Source of the DNA: Nocardia speluncae NBRC 108251
GTDB lineage: Bacteria; Actinomycetota; Actinomycetes; Mycobacteriales; Mycobacteriaceae
Direction of reading: 5' to 3'
NCBI RefSeq assembly: GCF_001613245.1
Contig: NZ_BDBZ01000012.1
Location: forward strand, 62,001 to 126,000
Length of the DNA stretch: 64,000 bases
The notes below the pieces were generated by a model, which had not been told where the DNA came from, ran no database searches, and was given only the letters and a program-made list of their open reading frames with translations. This document shows positions 38,509-46,687 of this stretch, piece by piece (position 1 is the first letter of the stretch; every line of letters begins with the position of its first letter). A program made the translations under genes and the position numbers.

Positions 38509-38748
38509 TCAGGGCAGGCTGCCGTCGACCAGTTCGGGTTCCTCGTCGGTGATATCGGGTGTTCCGGAATCGCGGATCAGTTCGGCCAGGCGAACCAGAT
38601 CTGCGGTGCTCACCCCACCGACCGGGCGGAATTCCCGGTCGAGCCGGCGCCGGAGGAACGCTGTTCGCGATATCCCGAGCGCACGAGCTTGCCGGTCTAT
38701 CTCGTCGATTATTGCGCCGGGCACGGCACGGATCAGAATATCTGTCAT
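38509..38748 (-). CDS. ribbon-helix-helix (CopG/FitA-like) antitoxin-type protein, no toxin adjacent
   Basis: 79 residues from ATG at 38748, with GAGGA before it. A beta strand (ILIRAVP), then two helices with GISRTAFLRRRL give the RHH fold; the tail is acidic. Normally a PIN toxin gene follows, but lhr begins 53 bp after the stop and upstream lies a pseudogene on the other strand. It might regulate transcription on its own, possibly of lhr. Confidence 0.75.
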   Translation of the reverse strand: MTDILIRAVPGAIIDEIDRQARALGISRTAFLRRRLDREFRPVGGVSTADLVRLAELIRDSGTPDITDEEPELVDGSLP

Positions 38749-38848
38749 TCCTCGATCACCTCCTGCTCGCGGGGGCACGACGGACCGGGAGCCGGCACTG
38801 GATTCGAGCCGGCGACCGGTGACAGTTCGGTGTTTCTATGCTGCGACG

Positions 38849-39234
38849 GTGCCTGGTGTTCGCAAACTCGAGTTGATCTCCCACGGTGTCACCGCGGCGC
38901 CGAAGGCGGGCCGTTTCCCGGCCGGCAACCGCTCACCCCGGCGGGACGGGCGGCACCGGAGGGCCGGGAGTTCGAACCACCGGCGGGCGCACAGGTGCTG
39001 GTGGGCCCGGAGCGGCGAAGCCAGAGAGACTGCCCTACTACTCGGCCTGGATGCCGCGCCACTGTCCAGATTACGCGATCTTGACGCCGGCGCGTGGCGC
39101 GGCGCGGAACTCGGCATATTCGTGCCCTCGTCGTGCCATACCGACCCCGGATTCCGGGAGCAGCGCAATGGATCGGTACCGGACCGCTGGAACGGGTCCG
39201 CGGCCGGCTTGCCGACTCCGCCCCTCCGACAGCG
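38849..39234 (+). pseudogene. decayed histidine-phosphatase family gene
   Basis: A GTG at 38849 opens a frame reading KLELISHGVTAA, with SHG where RHG is typical. Homology continues in other frames: QPLTPAGRAA and VLVGPERRSQ, then TALLLGLDAAP and RDLDAGAWRGAELG, then LERVRGRLADSA near 39210. At least three frame changes are needed, and there is no intact product. The order of pieces matches the actinobacterial phosphoglycerate-mutase-like family (often found with cobalt transport genes). It abuts the stop of the convergent kinase gene. Confidence 0.7.
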
Positions 39235-41055
39235 TCAGCCCAGCGCCACCGAGGTGCCGAGCGAGAACGGGAAATCCCGGAACGTCATGGTCGCCGGCAC
39301 CGATCCGGCGGGCACCTCGTACACCAGATGTGTACCCAGCGATTCCCCCGGTTGCAGCGTCCGGGGGGCAGCGGCGGTGGCGGCGCGCTGCGCGGTGGCC
39401 GTCACATCCGGGCCGAACTCGGCGCCGGCCGTATCGTGCAGCTCCTGACCCAGCGGGGTGTAGGTCTTCGGCTCCGGCGCGATATTACGAACGGTGAAAC
39501 TCACCACCACGAACATGCCCTGGGCGCGGTCGAAACCGACCGTGGGTACATCGGTCTCCACATTCCGTACAACGAACTCGAAGCTACCGTCGCGGACTTC
39601 GGTACCCGCCGGCGCCGTGGTCCGGTCGTCGCCGGAGAAGAATTCGATAGATCCCGCGCCCTTCACCAATGCCGCCATACATCCGCCGATCAGGAGTAGC
39701 GGTACAACCACCAGCACGATCAGCCACAGCACCAGCTTGCGCAAGCGGCTTTTCCGGCGCCGGGGCCGAGCAGCCGGACGGGACCGGGGCGTGCCCCGGG
39801 CGGGCGGCGCAGGGGAGCGGGGTGCCGGGCGGGCCGGTGCGACCGGCCGGACTCCCGCATGCGCCATATCGCCGCCGCGCGGCGCGGCACCGGGGGCGTG
39901 GCCTGTTTCCAGCCGGGTGTATGCCCGGGTCGGTGGATGGCCGGGACCGGCCGTCCCGTGCGCGATACCGGCCGCGGCGAGACCGGTGTAGGGACGGGTC
40001 CCCGGGGGTGGTGGCGCTGCCTCGTACCGGCGCGTGCCCGCCGGCTCCGCGCCGGGATCGTAGGGGCGAGTGCTCGGATGCCCGGCGGCTGTGCCGGCGG
40101 GCGCCGAGGTCTCGTATCGGCGAGTAGCGGGCCGGTCCGGTGATTCGTAGCGGCGGGTACCCGCCGGTCCCGCGTCGAGCTCGTAGCGATGGACGCCGGG
40201 GTGTTCCATGGGCGCAGGTGTGGCCGCCCGGCTCGGGAGGCTCAGCGCCGCCGCCGCGGCCCGCGCGAACTCACCGGCCGACCCGAAACGGTCACCGGGT
40301 TCCTTGGCCAGTGCACGGGCGATCACCGCGTCCAGCCGAGCGGGGATACCCGGTACCAGCGCCCGCACACTGGGCGGGGCGGTGGTGAGATGGTCGTGCA
40401 TCTGCCGCGCCGGGTCGGTATCGCCGAACGGACGGATACCGGCGAGGCATTCGAACAGCACACAGCCCAGCGAATAGATGTCGGCACGGGCGTCGGTGTT
40501 GCCGGTGAACCGTTCCGGCGCCATATATGCCCAGGTGCCCACCGCGAGACCCGACGCCGTCAGCGCCGTACTGCCGGCACCGTGTGCGATACCGAAATCG
40601 ATCAGATACACCAAGCCGTCGCGCCGGACGACGATATTGGACGGTTTCACATCCCGGTGCACCAAACCGGCCCGGTGCGCGGCGTCCAGCGCCGCCGCTG
40701 TCTGCGCGACGATTTCGACGGCCCGTTCCGGCGGCAACGGCCCCCGCCGCAGGATCCGCGACAGGTCCTCGCCCTCGACGTACTCCATCTCGATGAACAG
40801 CCGGCCGTCCAGCTCACCGTGCGCGTGGATCGATACGAGATGCCGGTCGTGCAGGCGGGCGGCGAGCTCGGCCTCCCGCTCGAACCGGCTCCGGTAGGTC
40901 GGGTCCGCCGCGAGTTCGGCGGGCAGCAATTTCAGCGCGATCGTCCGTCCCGGCTGCCCGCCCGCGGGATCGGTATGCGCCAGCCACACCTGGCCCATAC
41001 CGCCCTGCCCGAGCAGCCGCTCGAGCCGGTAGGGGCCCAGTCGCTGCCCAACCAT
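39235..41055 (-). CDS. transmembrane Ser/Thr protein kinase with C-terminal DUF4352-like sensor
   Basis: 606 residues from ATG at 41055, with AGGAAGG six bases upstream; the GTG at 41073 was rejected. The kinase domain (about 1-275) has the Gly loop GQGGMG at 16-21, Lys42, HRD at 133-135 and DFG at 153-155, so it should be active. A juxtamembrane linker of about 150 residues has repeated TRRYE/TRPY units, followed by a basic stretch, one membrane helix near 440-460 and an outside DUF4352-like beta domain. The outside domain presumably senses or binds a ligand. No M. tuberculosis Pkn gene sits here, so it is an insertion. Confidence 0.94.
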   Translation of the reverse strand: MVGQRLGPYRLERLLGQGGMGQVWLAHTDPAGGQPGRTIALKLLPAELAADPTYRSRFEREAELAARLHDRHLVSIHAHGELDGRLFIEMEYVEGEDLSRILRRGPLPPERAVEIVAQTAAALDAAHRAGLVHRDVKPSNIVVRRDGLVYLIDFGIAHGAGSTALTASGLAVGTWAYMAPERFTGNTDARADIYSLGCVLFECLAGIRPFGDTDPARQMHDHLTTAPPSVRALVPGIPARLDAVIARALAKEPGDRFGSAGEFARAAAAALSLPSRAATPAPMEHPGVHRYELDAGPAGTRRYESPDRPATRRYETSAPAGTAAGHPSTRPYDPGAEPAGTRRYEAAPPPPGTRPYTGLAAAGIAHGTAGPGHPPTRAYTRLETGHAPGAAPRGGDMAHAGVRPVAPARPAPRSPAPPARGTPRSRPAARPRRRKSRLRKLVLWLIVLVVVPLLLIGGCMAALVKGAGSIEFFSGDDRTTAPAGTEVRDGSFEFVVRNVETDVPTVGFDRAQGMFVVVSFTVRNIAPEPKTYTPLGQELHDTAGAEFGPDVTATAQRAATAAAPRTLQPGESLGTHLVYEVPAGSVPATMTFRDFPFSLGTSVALG

Positions 41056-41581
41056 GCCGATCCTTCCTGTCACCGTCGCGCCGCGGGTCCCGGCGGGTGC
41101 GGTGCTCCGGCGCCGTGCGGCGCACGGACTGTACTCCGACCCTAATGGCGACGCGCCGCCCGGCGCAGCGTGACCGGCGGCACCGAATGGGCAGGTGCCG
41201 CGTGCGCTCTGCTGCCGGCGAGGGACGGTCCCTCCGGGGCTGCGGCAGGAACCCGGCCTCAGCGGCGAAAGCCCCGCGCCGCGCGGTGCCGGTGGCTCGA
41301 GCGCTTACGCGAGGGGAAGGTGGTTCCGGTCATGTAGTTGCGGGTCTGCCGTCCATGTCGGTACGAACATCGGGCGGCCGCCGGGGGCAGGCCGCCCGAT
41401 TACCGGCGTGCCGCTGGATGGTCGCGCTTCTCATGCCCTTGCCGCGGCTGCGCCGATATGAGGTAGGCCGGGATGGCTGCGCTCTGACGGGGGCGGCATC
41501 GGCCGGAATGTGGGGTGTCTTGTTCCGGAGCTTTGCCGAGGAGCCTCGGCGACGATGCCTTCCCTGTGCCAGGGTGAGCGG
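41056..41581. other. 526-bp region with no supported gene
   Basis: Lies between the divergent kinase and GNAT-like genes. Open frames here have no ribosome site and no family resemblance. It should hold the two promoters; no palindrome or terminator stood out. Confidence 0.5.
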
Positions 41582-41941
41582 ATGGAGCCGATCGAGATCA
41601 ATGCGGGGGCGTGGTATCTGCGTGCACTACGGGCCGATGAACGAGTCGATGATCGGCCCGCGCTGCTGGAGGGCGGGATAACGGACCCGGAATACGTGGC
41701 CCGGCGGGGCGCCCAATGGGTCGACGAATCGCATTTTTCCTGGGCGGTGTGCGATCCCGTGACGGCGGAACTGGTCGCGGAGATCGTGGTTGCGCCGGAA
41801 TCCGGCGGGAACGCGCGTATATCCGGCTGGTCGAGGCCCGGATACGGTGCCGCTCTGGAGGCCGGGCTGGGTGCGGTGCGCCGGTTCGTGACGGGCGCCC
41901 TCGGGTTACGACCCGAGCCGGTCGGCGGCCCGGTCGGCTGA
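41582..41941 (+). CDS. small GNAT-acetyltransferase-like protein (119 aa)
   Basis: ATG at 41582 (MEPIEINAGAWYLRAL), ending at 41941. The layout YLRALRADERVDDRPAL ... WVDESHFSWAVCDPVTAELVAEIVV resembles the first half of GNAT acetyltransferases that read R-(x)-D-x2-D; the acetyl-CoA loop (Q/RxxGxG/A) is not evident, but ARISGWSRPGYGAALEAG may be a degenerate version. It could be a shortened acetyltransferase. Convergent with lat. Confidence 0.65.
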   Translation: MEPIEINAGAWYLRALRADERVDDRPALLEGGITDPEYVARRGAQWVDESHFSWAVCDPVTAELVAEIVVAPESGGNARISGWSRPGYGAALEAGLGAVRRFVTGALGLRPEPVGGPVG

Positions 41942-41986
41942 TCACCGAGATCTGCCTACCGCACCGGTATCAGCCGTTTCGACCGC

Positions 41987-43339
41987 TCACGACCGATCCC
42001 GCAGCACCCGGTCCAGGGCGGCGACCGCTGCCTCCAACTCCGCGGGTTCCACGGTCAGCGGCGGCCGGAATCGGATTCCACGCGACCCGGTTCCGGCCAT
42101 CAGGACGTGCTCGCGTTCGCGCAGTGTGGTGAGCACTGCGTCGCGGAAACCGGTATCCGGCAGGGTTATGGCGCATATCAGGCCCCGGCCGCGGGGGTCG
42201 GTGGCGGTCGGATGCTGCTGAGTGAGTGCACGCAGTAGGACCTGGAGGTGTTCACCGAGTGACGCGGCGCGTTCGATCAGCCCGTCGCGTTCGACGACTT
42301 CGAGTATCCGCCGGGCCCGGACCATATCGGCCAGGTTGCCGCCCCAGGTGGAGTTGAGCCGGGACGGGACGGTGAAAACGTTATCGCTCACCTCGTCCAC
42401 CCGGCCGCCCGCCATGATGCCGCACACCTGGGTTTTCTTCCCGAATGCGACCACATCGGGTTGTAGACCCAATTGCTGGTAGGCCCAGGCTGTTCCGGTC
42501 GCGCCGGCTCCGGTCTGCACCTCGTCGAGGATGAACAGCGCATCGTTGGCGTGGCACAGCCGCTGCATCGCCTGCAGGAACTGGGGCCGCATATGCCGGT
42601 CGCCGCCTTCGCCCTGGATCGGTTCGGCCAGGAAACAGGCGATTCCGTTCGGGCGGTCCGCGAAGGCACGCGCGGCCTGTTCCAGTGCACGCTGTTCGGC
42701 GCGGTCGATATCGCCGGTTCCGCCGAGCCACGGGGTTTCGATCCGAGGCCAGTCGAAGGCCGGGAAACGTTCGGTCTTCACCGGGTCGGTATTGGTGACC
42801 GACAGCGTGTACCCGCTGCGACCGTGGAACGCGCCGGTCAGGTGCAGAACACCGGATTCGCGGTCGGGTAGTGCTGTGCGGCCGTGTAGTTCGTTGTGCC
42901 GGCTCTTCCAGTCGAACGCGGTTTTGAGCGCGTTCTCCACCGCGAGCGCGCCACCGTCGATGAAGAACAGATGGGGTAGCCGGGGGTCGCCGAGTACCCG
43001 GGCGAAGGTGTCCACGAACCGGGCCATCTCGACGGTGTAGATATCGGAGTTGCTCGGTTTGTTCACTGCGGCCGTGGTCAGCTCGTGCCGGAAGGCGGCG
43101 TCGCCGGCGAGTGCTGGATGGTTCATCCCGAGCGTGCTGGAGGCGAAGAACCCGAACATATCCAGGTAGTCGGTGCCGTCGCGGGCGTCCACCAGGTGAC
43201 GACCGTAGGAGGCGGGTAGGTCCAGTACCAGATCGAATCCGTCGGCGAGCATATGCGCCGACAGCGTCTCGTGAACGCGGGTTGCGGGGATGCGGTCGGT
43301 GTCACCGCCGGAGCCGGATCGTTCCAGTTCGATGGTCAC
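41987..43339 (-). CDS. lat: L-lysine 6-transaminase
   Basis: Transfers the epsilon-amino group of lysine to 2-oxoglutarate, giving 2-aminoadipate semialdehyde that cyclises to piperideine-6-carboxylate. 450 residues from GTG at 43339. Class-III aminotransferase marks are GAFHGRSGYTLS, ILDEVQTGAG and the PLP Lys in FGKKTQVCG; NPSNSD-type residues typical of Lat are in TTAAVNKPSNSD. Located 87 bp after lrpA on the same strand, with pcd divergent. In Nocardia lactamdurans the same activities serve cephamycin synthesis; no cephamycin genes are here. Confidence 0.95.
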   Translation of the reverse strand: MTIELERSGSGGDTDRIPATRVHETLSAHMLADGFDLVLDLPASYGRHLVDARDGTDYLDMFGFFASSTLGMNHPALAGDAAFRHELTTAAVNKPSNSDIYTVEMARFVDTFARVLGDPRLPHLFFIDGGALAVENALKTAFDWKSRHNELHGRTALPDRESGVLHLTGAFHGRSGYTLSVTNTDPVKTERFPAFDWPRIETPWLGGTGDIDRAEQRALEQAARAFADRPNGIACFLAEPIQGEGGDRHMRPQFLQAMQRLCHANDALFILDEVQTGAGATGTAWAYQQLGLQPDVVAFGKKTQVCGIMAGGRVDEVSDNVFTVPSRLNSTWGGNLADMVRARRILEVVERDGLIERAASLGEHLQVLLRALTQQHPTATDPRGRGLICAITLPDTGFRDAVLTTLREREHVLMAGTGSRGIRFRPPLTVEPAELEAAVAALDRVLRDRS

Positions 43340-43397
43340 AATCCCGACGGTACGGGAGCCCGAATCGATATGCCGGGAAATTTTCCTGACAGAACCA

Positions 43398-43416
43398 TAA
43401 CAAGAAGGATTTGTTA
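43398..43416. promoter_or_regulatory. AT-rich inverted repeat upstream of lat, candidate LrpA operator
   Basis: TAACAA-N7-TTGTTA, perfect six-base arms, 59 bp before the lat start and 10 bp beyond the lrpA stop. The flanks also hold ATAAC and GTTAT. The DNA is unusually AT-rich for this genome, which suits Lrp-family binding. Direct evidence is only the symmetry and position. Confidence 0.5.
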
Positions 43417-43425
43417 CGTTATCAA

Positions 43426-43878
43426 CTACTTCTCGTAGAAGGTCTGCAGGATGATCGTGCTTCGGGTGCGGACATTGGCCGTCGCCCGGATTTGCTGCAA
43501 CAACTGCTCCAGATGCCGCGGGGAGGCCACCCGGACCAACAGTACGTAACTCTCCTCACCCGCCACCGAATGGCAGGCCTCGATACCCGGCACATGCTGC
43601 AGCAGTGCGGGCGCGTCATCGGGCTGAGACGGATCGAGAGGGGTGATCGCGACGAATGCCGACAGCAACTGCCCCAGCGCCTCGGGATCCACATCGGCCG
43701 TGTAGCCCCGGATCACACCGCGCGCCTCGAGTCTGCGTACTCGCGACTGCACGGCGGATACCGAAAGGCTCGCCTTCTCGGCCAGATTGGACAGTGTTGC
43801 CCGGCCGTCGGCCATCAGTTCCCGGATCAGCAGGCGATCGATCTCATCCAGGGTCGGTTTTGCCGGTGTTTCCGCCAT
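43426..43878 (-). CDS. lrpA: Lrp/AsnC-family transcriptional regulator
   Basis: 150 residues from ATG at 43878. An N-terminal HTH (LDEIDRLLIRELMADGRATLSNLAE, second helix SVSAVQSRVRRLEARG) and a C-terminal RAM ligand-binding domain. Corresponds to Rv3291c LrpA, known to bind the lat promoter and amino acids. It lies between the divergent pcd and downstream lat, so it is the likely regulator of lysine catabolism; its own promoter is within the 113 bp shared with pcd. Confidence 0.93.
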   Translation of the reverse strand: MAETPAKPTLDEIDRLLIRELMADGRATLSNLAEKASLSVSAVQSRVRRLEARGVIRGYTADVDPEALGQLLSAFVAITPLDPSQPDDAPALLQHVPGIEACHSVAGEESYVLLVRVASPRHLEQLLQQIRATANVRTRSTIILQTFYEK

Positions 43879-43991
43879 CAGCGAAGGCTAACGTAGCGGA
43901 CACACCGCCGGAACTGGAGTTGTGAACGTTCATTCTCCGGCCGTGCCATTCGCACAGCGTATTTCGTCCGGCCGAACCCGAGGAGTTCGCG

Positions 43992-45527
43992 ATGACCGAG
44001 ATCGATAGCGAGACCCGAACTGTCCGGCTTGCCCACCGGGTGCCCGCCCTGCTGAACGCTCTGGGCATCGAATCTCCACCCACCGGTGAGATGGCGGTGC
44101 ACAGCCCGATCACCGGTGAAGTGCTGGTCGGGCTGCGCCCCGCCGGCCCCGCCGAGATCGATTCCGCGATCGAGGAGGCCGCCGCGGCATTCCGCTCCTG
44201 GCGGACCGTTCCGGCGCCGCAACGCGCGGCGGTGGTCCGGGAACTGGCCGTTCTACTGCGGCGGCACCAGGACGAACTAGCCGAACTGGTCACTCTCGAG
44301 GTTGGGAAGATCCCGGCCGAGGCGCGGGGCGAGGTCCAGGAGATGATCGATATCTGCGAATTCGCGGTGGGGTTGTCCCGGCAGCTCTACGGCTACACGA
44401 TGGCCTCGGAACGGCCCGGGCACCGGCTCATGGAGACCTGGCACCCGCTGGGCGTCGTCGGGGTGATCTCGGCGTTCAACTTTCCCGTCGCGGTCTGGGC
44501 ATGGAATACCGCGGTCGCCCTGGTCTGCGGCGACACCGTGGTGTGGAAACCCTCGGACCGGACGCCGCTGACGGCATTGGCCTGCCATGCCCTGCTGCGC
44601 CGGGCTGCCCGTGCCGCGGCGGCCGACCCGCGCATCCATCAGCTCGTACTCGGCACCGGTGCGGCCGGGGCACAACTGGTCGACGACGAACGGGTGGCGC
44701 TGATCAGCGCTACGGGCTCGGTCGCGATGGGCCGTCGAGTGGGGCCGCGGGTGGCCGCCCGATTCGGCCGCTGCCTGCTGGAGTTGGGCGGTAACAACGC
44801 CGCCGTTGTCACCCCTTCGGCCGATCTGGACCTGGCGGTGCGCGCCATCGTTTTCGCGGCGGTCGGCACCGCCGGCCAGCGCTGTACGAGCTTGCGCCGG
44901 CTGATCGTGCACGCCGGTATCGCGGACGAACTCCTGAACCGGCTGGCGGGCGCCTATCGGCAATTGCGCGTCGGTAATCCGCTGGAGCCCGGTGTCCAAG
45001 TCGGCCCGCTCAGTGGGCCCGAGGCGTGGGAGCGGATGCGCGACGCTATAGACCTGGCCCGCCGCGACGGCGGCGAACTGATCTGCGGCGGGCACGAGGT
45101 CACGGTCGACGGGGCCGGATCCGCGGCCCGCTACGCTCATCCGGCAATCGTCCGGATGCCGGACCAGACCGAGATCGTCCGTGAGGAAACCTTCGCACCG
45201 ATCCTGTACGTGCTCACCTACGACGATTTCGACACCGCCCTGGCGCTACACAACGGTGTGCCGCAGGGATTGTCGTCGGCGATATTCACCACCGATCAGC
45301 GCGAGTCCGAACGATTCCTGGCCGCGGACGGGTCGGATTGCGGTATCGCGAACGTCAATATCGGCACCTCCGGCGCGGAGATCGGCGGTGCCTTCGGCGG
45401 CGAGAAGCACACCGGTGGCGGTCGCGAATCCGGTTCGGACGCGTGGAAGGCGTACATGCGCCGGGCCACCAACACGATCAACTACTCCAGCGACCTACCG
45501 CTGGCCCAGGGGATCCGCTTCGACTGA
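43992..45527 (+). CDS. pcd: piperideine-6-carboxylate / 2-aminoadipate-semialdehyde dehydrogenase
   Basis: Oxidises the product of Lat to 2-aminoadipate with NAD(P). 511 residues from ATG at 43992, GAGGAG upstream. Aldehyde dehydrogenase marks are the SAFNFPVAVW loop, WKPSDRTPL, the catalytic Glu in LLELGGNNA and the catalytic Cys in GQRCTSLRR. The ALDH7-type end with GGEKHTGGGRESGSDAWK indicates the AmaB/Pcd branch. Divergent from lrpA. Confidence 0.95.
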   Translation: MTEIDSETRTVRLAHRVPALLNALGIESPPTGEMAVHSPITGEVLVGLRPAGPAEIDSAIEEAAAAFRSWRTVPAPQRAAVVRELAVLLRRHQDELAELVTLEVGKIPAEARGEVQEMIDICEFAVGLSRQLYGYTMASERPGHRLMETWHPLGVVGVISAFNFPVAVWAWNTAVALVCGDTVVWKPSDRTPLTALACHALLRRAARAAAADPRIHQLVLGTGAAGAQLVDDERVALISATGSVAMGRRVGPRVAARFGRCLLELGGNNAAVVTPSADLDLAVRAIVFAAVGTAGQRCTSLRRLIVHAGIADELLNRLAGAYRQLRVGNPLEPGVQVGPLSGPEAWERMRDAIDLARRDGGELICGGHEVTVDGAGSAARYAHPAIVRMPDQTEIVREETFAPILYVLTYDDFDTALALHNGVPQGLSSAIFTTDQRESERFLAADGSDCGIANVNIGTSGAEIGGAFGGEKHTGGGRESGSDAWKAYMRRATNTINYSSDLPLAQGIRFD

Positions 45528-45536
45528 CCCGTGTGC

Positions 45537-45568
45537 CCCACGGACCGCGGACCGACAGCGGCCGTGGG
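45537..45568. terminator. hairpin between convergent pcd and patatin genes
   Basis: CCCACGG-A-CCGC pairs with GCGG-CCGTGGG, an 11-bp stem with one bulged A and a nine-base loop. No T-run. Located 10 bp beyond pcd and 30 bp before the patatin stop, suiting a two-way terminator. Confidence 0.5.
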
Positions 45569-45597
45569 TCCGGTCACGCCGGCCGGATACGTGGCCG

Positions 45598-46608
45598 TCA
45601 GCTCGGCTCGGCGGTGACCGGGCTCAGCGCGGCGAAGAAGTCGGCGACGGCGCGCCGCCCGATATCCATCCCGCGGGACAGCACGCCCGGGTCGGTTTCG
45701 ACACTGCTGATATCCGGCGACCCGGCGGGTGGGTGGATCTGATACGCCGCGGCGCCCATTCCTGCGATGAACCCGTCTTCGAGCGCCTGCTGGCCGGGAC
45801 GTTGTTTCCAGGCCCGGTAGGCGCCGGGCGCGGTGAACCGCATATAGGTGCCGCCGACGAGGTCGTGCAGCCGTGGCGGGGGCGGGCGGTGTTCGCCGGC
45901 GCGCCGGGTCCGCAGAATCAACGCGTGGGTGGCCCCGGCCTTCAGGGCGCTGCGCACCGGAACCGTTTCCGCGAGCCCGCCGTCGAAGTATCGGCGTCCG
46001 CCCAGCGCGACCGGGGGGCCGGCCAGCAGCGGCAGACCCGAGGACGCCCGCAGCGCGGTCTTCAAGGTCGTCTTGTCCACGATGTAGGGGTGCAGATCCA
46101 CCGGCAGGCCGGTCCGGATATCGGTGGCGATGGGATGGAAAGTGGTCTCGTTCGCCAGGATCGCCGGGAAATCCATCGGATGCAGCCCGTCGTAGACCTT
46201 GTGCACCAGGTAATTCAGATCGAAGGCGGGCCGGCCGCGCAGCATCCGTGCCGGATCGATCGCCCGGCGCATGATCGCGGCGTCGGTCCAGGCATTCACG
46301 CCGCGGCCCGCACGCCCGCACAGCAGCCAGGCCGCATTGATGGCGCCCGCCGAGGTGCCGTAGACAGCATCGAATATCCGGGCGAGCCCGAGATCCTCCA
46401 GGGCGTGCACCATCCCGCTGGAGTACACGCCGCGGCTGCCGCCGCCCTCGACGACGAGCACCAGTCGATGGCCGTCGGATCGGCTGCCGGATGCGAAACG
46501 GTCGCGGATCACCTCCGCGACCGTCGGTAGCGCTGCGCTCACCAGGTCACCATACGCCGGAGCGGGTGCGCGACCTCGATCACGCATCCGCTCCGCGACA
46601 CTGTGCAT
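45598..46608 (-). CDS. patatin-like phospholipase
   Basis: 336 residues from ATG at 46608; a GTG at 46542 is an alternative start giving 314. The oxyanion loop EGGGSRG, nucleophile Ser in GTSAG and catalytic Asp in FDGG are complete, so it should be an active lipid acyl hydrolase. No signal peptide or membrane helix, hence cytoplasmic, resembling E. coli YjjU-type patatins. Convergent with pcd, 79 bp upstream of it lies accA3's stop on the same strand. Confidence 0.92.
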   Translation of the reverse strand: MHSVAERMRDRGRAPAPAYGDLVSAALPTVAEVIRDRFASGSRSDGHRLVLVVEGGGSRGVYSSGMVHALEDLGLARIFDAVYGTSAGAINAAWLLCGRAGRGVNAWTDAAIMRRAIDPARMLRGRPAFDLNYLVHKVYDGLHPMDFPAILANETTFHPIATDIRTGLPVDLHPYIVDKTTLKTALRASSGLPLLAGPPVALGGRRYFDGGLAETVPVRSALKAGATHALILRTRRAGEHRPPPPRLHDLVGGTYMRFTAPGAYRAWKQRPGQQALEDGFIAGMGAAAYQIHPPAGSPDISSVETDPGVLSRGMDIGRRAVADFFAALSPVTAEPS

Positions 46609-46687
46609 CCAGTATTGGCCCAGCTGTCGGCGTACGGTCGGTCACCCGTTCACGGTGAGCCCGTGGGGTGCACGACCGGATCCGGCC

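Noticed and set aside
41097..41681. 194-codon plus-strand frame upstream of the GNAT-like gene
   Set aside because: No ribosome site, no recognisable domain, and it runs through the real start at 41582 in another frame.
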